From: Corynebacterium mustelae
GTDB taxonomy: Bacteria; Actinomycetota; Actinomycetes; Mycobacteriales; Mycobacteriaceae
Assembly (NCBI RefSeq): GCF_001020985.1
Contig: NZ_CP011542.1
Coordinates: 2,728,001-2,792,000, forward strand
Direction of reading: 5' to 3'
DNA: 64,000 bases
The translations under genes and the position numbers were made by a program. Below, piece by piece: positions 59,086-64,000 of the stretch (the stretch's first letter is position 1; the number at the start of each line of letters is the position of its first letter). The notes under the pieces were generated by a model. It saw only the letters and a program-made list of their open reading frames with translations. It did no database searches and was not told the origin of the DNA.

Positions 59086-59846
59086 CCAAGCAGTGCAACC
59101 ACCAGACGAGCACATGCCACTAATTCATCACCATAGGCTGCAGAATGTGTAACAGCGTGGACTGCCAGGGGATGCAACTGGTGAACCGGGATATAATCCG
59201 CCCAGGTATCCGGCAGCGGCGACACTGTGTGGTAGCCAGCGATAATATGCTCAAAATAATCCGCACCGAACAGCGCCAACATAGCCAGATCAGTTTCTGG
59301 GTGTCCGCCGTGCGCCGCAGGGTCGATAAAAACTGGGCGCACCCCGGTGCCAGTATTCTCGTAGAGAAGATTGCCACGCCATAAGTCGCCATGAATGCGG
59401 GCAGGCGTGACAGCGCCGAAATCATGATGGCTGATGCATTCCAGAGCACGTTCGATAACACCCTCCGGGTCATGAAGATTGCCGTTATCGACGGCAGCAG
59501 CAACGAAAGGCGCGACCCGTTGCTCGACGTAAAAAGTGGCCCAATCGTCGGTGGGGACGCACAGCTGTTGTTGCGTGCCAATAAAGTTTGGGCCCTCCCA
59601 ATCAGGCGGAGGGCTGCCAAACGCCGACGCGCCCGCCCGGTGGATCGTTGCTAATTGCTCCCCCGCAAAAATCGCCGCGTCTGCTGTGGGCATGGCAAGG
59701 CGGACTTTGCGGGTGGCAATCCGCGTCGGCGTTGCCTCTATGACGTCAACAACACTTGTCGACGCTTCCCGCAGCCACCGCAACCCTGCTGCCTCGGCTT
59801 CAGCGGCGCCTGGTTGCGCCGGATACTTAACAAAACTCTCCGGCAT
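59082..59846 (-). CDS. fructosamine kinase family protein
   Basis: 254 residues. Seen: an N-terminal LRWLREA segment, [27 protein letters not shown], then the catalytic [13 protein letters not shown] and metal-binding [22 protein letters not shown]. These are the signature of fructosamine-3-kinases, which phosphorylate glycated amines for repair. The start ATG overlaps the PPOX gene stop (TAATG). Confidence 0.9.
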   Translation of the reverse strand: MPESFVKYPAQPGAAEAEAAGLRWLREASTSVVDVIEATPTRIATRKVRLAMPTADAAIFAGEQLATIHRAGASAFGSPPPDWEGPNFIGTQQQLCVPTDDWATFYVEQRVAPFVAAAVDNGNLHDPEGVIERALECISHHDFGAVTPARIHGDLWRGNLLYENTGTGVRPVFIDPAAHGGHPETDLAMLALFGADYFEHIIAGYHTVSPLPDTWADYIPVHQLHPLAVHAVTHSAAYGDELVACARLVVALLG

Positions 59847-60268
59847 TAGTAGCGTTCCGGTTCCTCCCCTAACCGGAAGGCCCGGCCACTAATTTCTTTA
59901 GGCTCGATGCGGACATAGTTGTATTTCAAGGTCGGGACCCACGGCCGCAGTGGCAAAGCGTCGCAGCGTTGAATCTCGCTATAATCTCGCACAATCTCGG
60001 CATGGCCTTTAATCACCACTGACCAAGCGGTATAGGCAGTGGAATTATCAACCTCGAACAAAACATAATTATTTAATCCCACGCTAAAAAGCTTGTTGCC
60101 TTCCGCCGTTCGGAAATAGATATTTTTGCCATCAACAACGTAATTGATGGGGAAAATATCCATATCATCGGAACGACGAACAACAAGCCGACCAAGCTTC
60201 TCGGTCTCAAGCTTAGAATAGGATTCATCTTCGGTAAGAACAATCACTGGGCTACTCATACTTTCCAT
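59846..60268 (-). CDS. pyridoxamine 5'-phosphate oxidase-like (PPOX) protein
   Basis: 140 residues; split-barrel flavin fold: LETEKLGRLVVRRSDDMDIFPINYVVDGKNIYFRTAEGNKLF, VLFEVDNSTAYTAWSVVIKGHAEIV and KYNYVRIEPKEISGRAF. Similar proteins bind FMN, F420 or heme; which applies here cannot be seen. Co-transcribed with the fructosamine kinase gene. Confidence 0.88.
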   Translation of the reverse strand: MESMSSPVIVLTEDESYSKLETEKLGRLVVRRSDDMDIFPINYVVDGKNIYFRTAEGNKLFSVGLNNYVLFEVDNSTAYTAWSVVIKGHAEIVRDYSEIQRCDALPLRPWVPTLKYNYVRIEPKEISGRAFRLGEEPERY

Positions 60269-60289
60269 ACTGCCATTTCCGCCCCACCT

Positions 60290-60646
60290 ATGGGTAGGTG
60301 TACCGTTTTGGGGGTGGGTAAATGGTGGTTATTGACACTTACTGTGTGTTGTGAAGTGACAGCAACACTGTGTTTAAAAGCGGCGCTCTCCTACCCGTGG
60401 CTTTACGCCATTGTGGTGGCAGGATACGTTGCTTCTTACTGGTTACTGTCAGTTCTCCTCCGCCGCGGCATGCCACTCGGCGTCACTTACGGAATCTGGG
60501 GTGCATGCGGTGTGGCATTGACTGCGGTTTTAGGCTCAGTATTCTACCAAGAACACATCACAGTTCTAAGTGGGATAGGAATTGCGGTGATTATTGCAGG
60601 TATCGCACTGGTGGAATTCGGTTCCCCACACTCGGGTGGGAATTAA
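60290..60646 (+). CDS. SMR family transporter, first subunit of a pair
   Basis: 118 residues from ATG 60290, or about 110 if the TTG at 60308 (after GTAGGTG) is used, which fits SMR length better. Four membrane helices; WWLLTLTVCCEVTATLCLKAAL contains the conserved Glu14-type residue, then GVTYGIWGACGVALTAVLG. Paired directly with a second SMR gene, so they probably form an antiparallel heterodimer (EbrAB/YkkCD type) for cationic compounds or guanidinium. Confidence 0.9.
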   Translation: MGRCTVLGVGKWWLLTLTVCCEVTATLCLKAALSYPWLYAIVVAGYVASYWLLSVLLRRGMPLGVTYGIWGACGVALTAVLGSVFYQEHITVLSGIGIAVIIAGIALVEFGSPHSGGN

Positions 60647-60647
60647 C

Positions 60648-60965
60648 ATGGCGTGGTTGTACCTTTCGGCGGCAATCATCTTGGAAGTCATTGCCACCCT
60701 AAACCTTAAAATTGCCACAACAAAGCCCTGGGCATACGCTATCGTGGCGGTTGGTTATATCGGGGCTTTCGCCGCGCTTTCCGCTTCGCTTGCCGCCGGT
60801 ATGGGTATTGGGGTGGCCTATGGATTATGGACCGCGTTTGGGGTGGCATTAACGGCGTTATTATCACGGGTGTTATTCAAAGAAACGCTTACCCCCACCA
60901 TGATTGCTGGAATTGGGCTTATTATTACAGGCGTTGTTCTCGTGGAATTTGGAGTTAACCATTAA
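60648..60965 (+). CDS. SMR family transporter, second subunit of a pair
   Basis: 105 residues, ATG 60648 one base after the first SMR stop. AWLYLSAAIILEVIATLNLKIAT carries the conserved Glu, followed by GVAYGLWTAFGVALTALLSRVLF. Four helices of normal SMR length. The substrate cannot be read from the sequence. Confidence 0.93.
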   Translation: MAWLYLSAAIILEVIATLNLKIATTKPWAYAIVAVGYIGAFAALSASLAAGMGIGVAYGLWTAFGVALTALLSRVLFKETLTPTMIAGIGLIITGVVLVEFGVNH

Positions 60966-61428
60966 CCGCATTATTTCGCTTTTCGACGCCGAATTAGCCG
61001 CTTTTGGCACCCAATCCGAATGGACTTGTCAGCCCACCGAATCCGGCTGCGCTGCCCGACATCTGCCATCTGGTGCCCTTTTCCATATTTCTGAGGCCAA
61101 ACCCGACCTGGAACTGTTCATTCACGAAATAGTGGCACGCACCCATCGCACCCCGATGCAGTTGCAGCGTGACGACCTGGTTTCCGGCACGTTTGTATAC
61201 CAGCTCCACGAAAACGCGATATTTGACACTGCCCTGTGCGCTGAATTGATTGCCACACTCTCAGACAACACTGATCCTGCTGATGTCGCCTGGCTGATCG
61301 CAGCGGTGGATGCGCACTTTTCCTATCACCACGATGAATCCGACTTATTTGTGATTCGCAATTACACCGCCGAAGTGGAAGATCAATGGCGCACAGTTTT
61401 TAAACCACAGTTGGCCTATCACAGCTAG
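60949..61428 (+). CDS. hypothetical protein
   Basis: Not recognised. About 159 residues from TTG 60949 (an ATT at 60961 has GGAG six bases upstream; the ATG at 60904 is deep in the SMR gene). Soluble, with a mixed fold: IISLFDAELAAFGTQSEWTC, FIHEIVARTHRTPMQLQRDDLVSGTFVYQL, DVAWLIAAVDAHFSYHHDES, LFVIRNYTAEVEDQW. It overlaps the SMR gene end, and converges with the next gene by four bases. A GCTTTTCGACG word lies at its start. Confidence 0.65.
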   Translation: MELTINRIISLFDAELAAFGTQSEWTCQPTESGCAARHLPSGALFHISEAKPDLELFIHEIVARTHRTPMQLQRDDLVSGTFVYQLHENAIFDTALCAELIATLSDNTDPADVAWLIAAVDAHFSYHHDESDLFVIRNYTAEVEDQWRTVFKPQLAYHS

Positions 61429-61772
61429 TGGCGCAGACCGCCATCAACTTCGAGCACCGCCACCTGCGGCGGGTCGACGGCGTCGAACCCCTCGATATAG
61501 CGTGCCAAAATCCCAGCGCGATCAGCATTCCACTGCCGCTGCATTTCCACATCACCGCATTCAGCAACTATGCGATCTGCAAAATCCACAAAGCCACCCG
61601 GCCCTGACTCCGCAAACCAAGCCCACACGAGATCACGGCAATCGACGAATACGGTGGTGTGCTTGTCCGGCTTGTCTGCGTCGTCAAGCTTTGACAGCGC
61701 AAACCGGGCTTCCTCAAAGGCACGAATCGACGCCAGCGCTGGTTGTCCGTTAAATAAATCCGTAATCATCAC
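61425..61772 (-). CDS. hypothetical protein
   Basis: Not recognised. 115 residues (start MITDLFNGQPALASIRAFEE, contains TTVFVDCRDLVWAWFAESGPGGFVDFADRI). Soluble. Seven bases downstream of the 61780 gene on the same strand, so co-transcribed with it. The large protein followed by a small one resembles an effector-immunity or two-component toxin layout, but nothing else supports that. Confidence 0.7.
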   Translation of the reverse strand: MMITDLFNGQPALASIRAFEEARFALSKLDDADKPDKHTTVFVDCRDLVWAWFAESGPGGFVDFADRIVAECGDVEMQRQWNADRAGILARYIEGFDAVDPPQVAVLEVDGGLRH

Positions 61773-61779
61773 TTTTCGC

Positions 61780-62688
61780 TTATACTTCGCGTTTATCGTC
61801 GGTGTACAAAATCCGATAGTAATCGTAATCTTTGGAGTCCATGTCCCCTAAATAACGGCGTTCATGTTCCGGCACCGCTTCATATGCCTCCCGTAGCATC
61901 TCGCGACTAAAGTCACTTGGCTCCTTCAAATACTCGAAATATGCCTGCCTGCACTTTTCTGCTGCCATCTGTTTCCCCACCGCGCGGGCACTTTGCCCCT
62001 GGAGCGATTTCTTAAACTCCGTCACATTCTCTACGATCGCGAACTCGGGCTTTAACCGCAGCTCCCCGATATTCGCCACCCGCACCCAGGCATCTTCGGT
62101 AATGGTGATCGCCAGGTCACCAGCGTCGATCATGTTTTCACATTCAGCAAAGCTGAAATCACGTTCCCCGATTACCGAAAGGCGAAACGTCTCGTCGGCG
62201 AACGGCACGATTGTTGTTATCTCCCAACCGGCATCCGTGCGAAGAAAAGCCTCTAAGTTAAACGCCACCGTGGCACCTGCATGATTGAGGTTATACATGG
62301 GATCAGTTTTCTTCGGGTGCGGCTCATCCAGATTCGCCCGCGAAAGCGGAAAATCCGGCACGGGGTGCGACTGCTCACCACGAAGCTTATCCACCACAGA
62401 TTCAAGAAAACCCAGGTATTCACCCGGCGTGGCATGCGACCACCGCGCTTCCAACACCCGGAAATCCCCCAATTCAGAAATGCGGACCGTCTCGCCGACC
62501 GGAATCGCGGGCACAACCCAGCCCGATTCCACATGATCCCGCATACCGGCCACATCCGTCTTACCCCAACAATCGACAATACCGTCCTCATAGACAGTGA
62601 AATCCGTGAGAAAATACCCGCCGTTGTTGATCATCCCGTAAACAGTGACTCCGGAAACCTGTTGTAACCGATACACCGGAATTGGCAT
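61780..62688 (-). CDS. hypothetical protein (DUF7638-like N-terminus)
   Basis: 302 residues from ATG 62688 (AAGGGG about eleven bases upstream). Two similar halves: VYGMINNGGYFLTDFTVYEDGIVDCWG near residue 15, and GWEITTIVPFADETFRLSVIGERDFSFAECENMI near 155; both look like small beta-rich modules, each followed by VRISELGDFRV or VRVANIGELRL. That internal repeat is seen directly. C-terminus helical and charged. Not linked to any known function by me; DUF7638 is a weak recollection. Confidence 0.7.
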   Translation of the reverse strand: MPIPVYRLQQVSGVTVYGMINNGGYFLTDFTVYEDGIVDCWGKTDVAGMRDHVESGWVVPAIPVGETVRISELGDFRVLEARWSHATPGEYLGFLESVVDKLRGEQSHPVPDFPLSRANLDEPHPKKTDPMYNLNHAGATVAFNLEAFLRTDAGWEITTIVPFADETFRLSVIGERDFSFAECENMIDAGDLAITITEDAWVRVANIGELRLKPEFAIVENVTEFKKSLQGQSARAVGKQMAAEKCRQAYFEYLKEPSDFSREMLREAYEAVPEHERRYLGDMDSKDYDYYRILYTDDKREV

Positions 62689-63295
62689 TTTTGTTATTCC
62701 CCTTAACAAGATTTTCTCACTAGAAATCTTTACTGAGCTTTGTGTGCTGGGTATTTATGGCGATGACGGGTACTTGTGTAGGAGAAAGCATATTTTCACC
62801 GTGATACCTGGTCTGTTGCCCTTCGAGAATTTTCCTGGTGAGAAAACCTTAACATGTCCAATTAATCGCTAACCCCCGAACAATCCTCATCTCTGACAGA
62901 AAAACACCTAGCGGACCATACTGGCACAATTCTTGCGGTGAGCATTCAGTTTCGTCATAACACTGTACATAGTGACTAGCGACGACAAAATGCGTAATGA
63001 GCACCGAGTACATTTTAACCTGGTCTGCACCATTATGGACAATGCGGTGAATCTTTGGTATGTGGCCTAGATTTTTGATAATCCAGAAATAACTTTTTCT
63101 GTGTTAAGCATCTCCGAGTTAGATTTCATAAACCCCAAAACAAGCATGCAGTGGGTTCATGATGCAACTCGACTCATTCGCTTCCCACACCGTGTAACCA
63201 ACCACCAACTCACGAAATAGTCGAGTTGTCTTTAGGATACCTACACCAATTACCCGTCTCGCTGAGACTGTTGAATTACACCGTTGCGGGGGTAT
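62689..63295. other. gene-free region
   Basis: About 600 bases, AT-rich, with no convincing frame on either strand. One 75-codon plus-strand frame (62645-62872) lies mostly antisense to the start of the upstream gene and is not supported. Likely holds the promoter for the 62688 gene; the rest may be decayed DNA. Confidence 0.45.
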
Positions 63296-63775
63296 TTAAG
63301 TGGCCAAGGACTTGACCATCACTCCATCATGTCCTCTTCCTGCAACATCAAAAAAGCCTTCGGCAAGGTATAAGCTCTTGGCAATATTGTCAGCTTCCAC
63401 CGATAAACTAAGCTGTAATAATTCCCTGCACCTAGCCTCAGCTACTATGGCACGCAATAGCTGTCGACCAAGACCACATCCACGAGCGTGCGGTGCCACC
63501 TAGAGACTAAGTTCAGGGGTGGTTTCATCAATGAAACCGAACCCAGGATTTGACTGCGGCAAAAACAACGCCCACACTACACCGGTCTGAATACAAGCAT
63601 CTTCGGCAACAATTCCGAAATCACCTCTGTTTGGTTGCAATCGAGTGTAATGTGCGAACAACTCATTCTCGCGAACGTCGTCAAGCGTAAATCGCTCTTC
63701 ACACCAGTTGATGTTTCCCAACGTCGCGGTTTCCAGCAATTCGCTTTCCAACGCCGACAATGCGCGAAACTTCAT
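63296..63775 (-). pseudogene. GNAT acetyltransferase broken by one in-frame stop
   Basis: Two frames, 63775-63500 and 63499-63296, lie in the same reading frame, separated by a single TAG at 63500-63502. Joined, they read as one N-acetyltransferase: TLDDVRENELFAHYTRLQPNRGDFGIVAED, GVVWALFL, PELSL-stop-VAPHARGCGLGRQLLRAIV (acetyl-CoA loop RGxGxGRxLL), then ADNIAKSLYLAEGF. GNAT proteins normally have Trp here (LSLWV), so TGG to TAG is the likely change. ATG 63775 follows GGAGGG at nine bases. A suppressed stop or a sequencing error cannot be excluded. Confidence 0.85.
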
Positions 63776-64000
63776 AACTGCCACTCCCTCCCATTATTTC
63801 CGCACCTCGACGTTTTACGGCGCAAGCTTGCGGTGATCTGACCCGATTCTATTGGACATACCCGTGTAATGAGAGGAATATCCATCTTTTTACTCACGAA
63901 AGTCGGGTGCATCAAATCGAAAAGATGACACATCATGTTGCTATTCGTTTCACGCTTTCTTGCTCGAACATACCTTCATCGATCAAGCTCCAGATGCCTC

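Noticed and set aside
62645..62872. 75-codon plus-strand frame upstream of the 62688 gene
   Set aside because: Overlaps the start of a better gene on the other strand and has no ribosome site.

Overview
The window reads as a chromosomal segment of a Corynebacterium. Pointers are a giant type I fatty acid synthase, leaderless-looking GTG/TTG starts, a class Ib ribonucleotide reductase nrdHIE-nrdF set with a ferritin gene carrying DtxR-like operators, and a gene block (dinG, pncB, clpS, DUF2017, P1 peptidase, rhomboid, murI, MBL hydrolase, rph, rdgB, DUF3817, LprD-like) whose order matches the Rv1329-Rv1343 region known from mycobacteria. Base composition looks moderately GC-rich, and visibly more AT-rich in the cas genes. 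The species cannot be fixed from the sequence alone.

Layout. 1-7219: 5' four fifths of a minus-strand type I fatty acid synthase, running off the left edge. 7.4-11.1 kb: a small acidic protein and an aldehyde dehydrogenase, divergent from a DAO-type flavoenzyme (a likely amine-catabolism pair), then a DUF4926 protein. 11.3-26.1 kb: a complete type I-E CRISPR-Cas locus: a two-repeat mini-array of different repeat sequence upstream of cas3, then cas3-cas8e-cas11-cas7-cas5-cas6e-cas1-cas2 on the plus strand, a 54-bp leader with a TATAAT box, and an array that I count as 91 repeats and 90 spacers. The array has a triplicated two-spacer block, two further duplicated spacers, one 21-nt spacer and decayed repeats at the far end. 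26.5-32 kb: an HhH-GPD glycosylase, then a minus-strand operon of PIG-L deacetylase, ATP-grasp ligase, processive family-2 glycosyltransferase, PgaB-like lipoprotein and DUF1697, which looks like an exopolysaccharide system. 32.3 kb: tRNA-Leu(UAG).

32.5-49.3 kb: the conserved housekeeping block listed above, plus an HNH nuclease, an SGNH esterase, a CAP-domain protein, an acyl-CoA synthetase, a YwiC-like membrane protein, a PTH2 peptidyl-tRNA hydrolase and serB. 49.4-57 kb: ctaD, nrdF, ftn, nrdE, nrdI and nrdH, with two NrdR boxes upstream of nrdH. 57-58 kb: a gene-poor stretch and the zinc-free form of rpmJ. 58.2-64 kb: nadE, a fructosamine kinase, a PPOX-fold protein, a paired SMR transporter, three unrecognised genes and a GNAT acetyltransferase gene broken by one stop codon.

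Two signals cut across the genes. The 11-mer GCTTNTCGACG occurs about 21 times, in coding and non-coding DNA alike, but is absent from the CRISPR-cas locus. A second word, CCCCAAT, is concentrated about 17-fold between 32.2 and 46.5 kb. Counts were made by eye. All functional statements come from recognition of motifs and gene order; no database search was possible.
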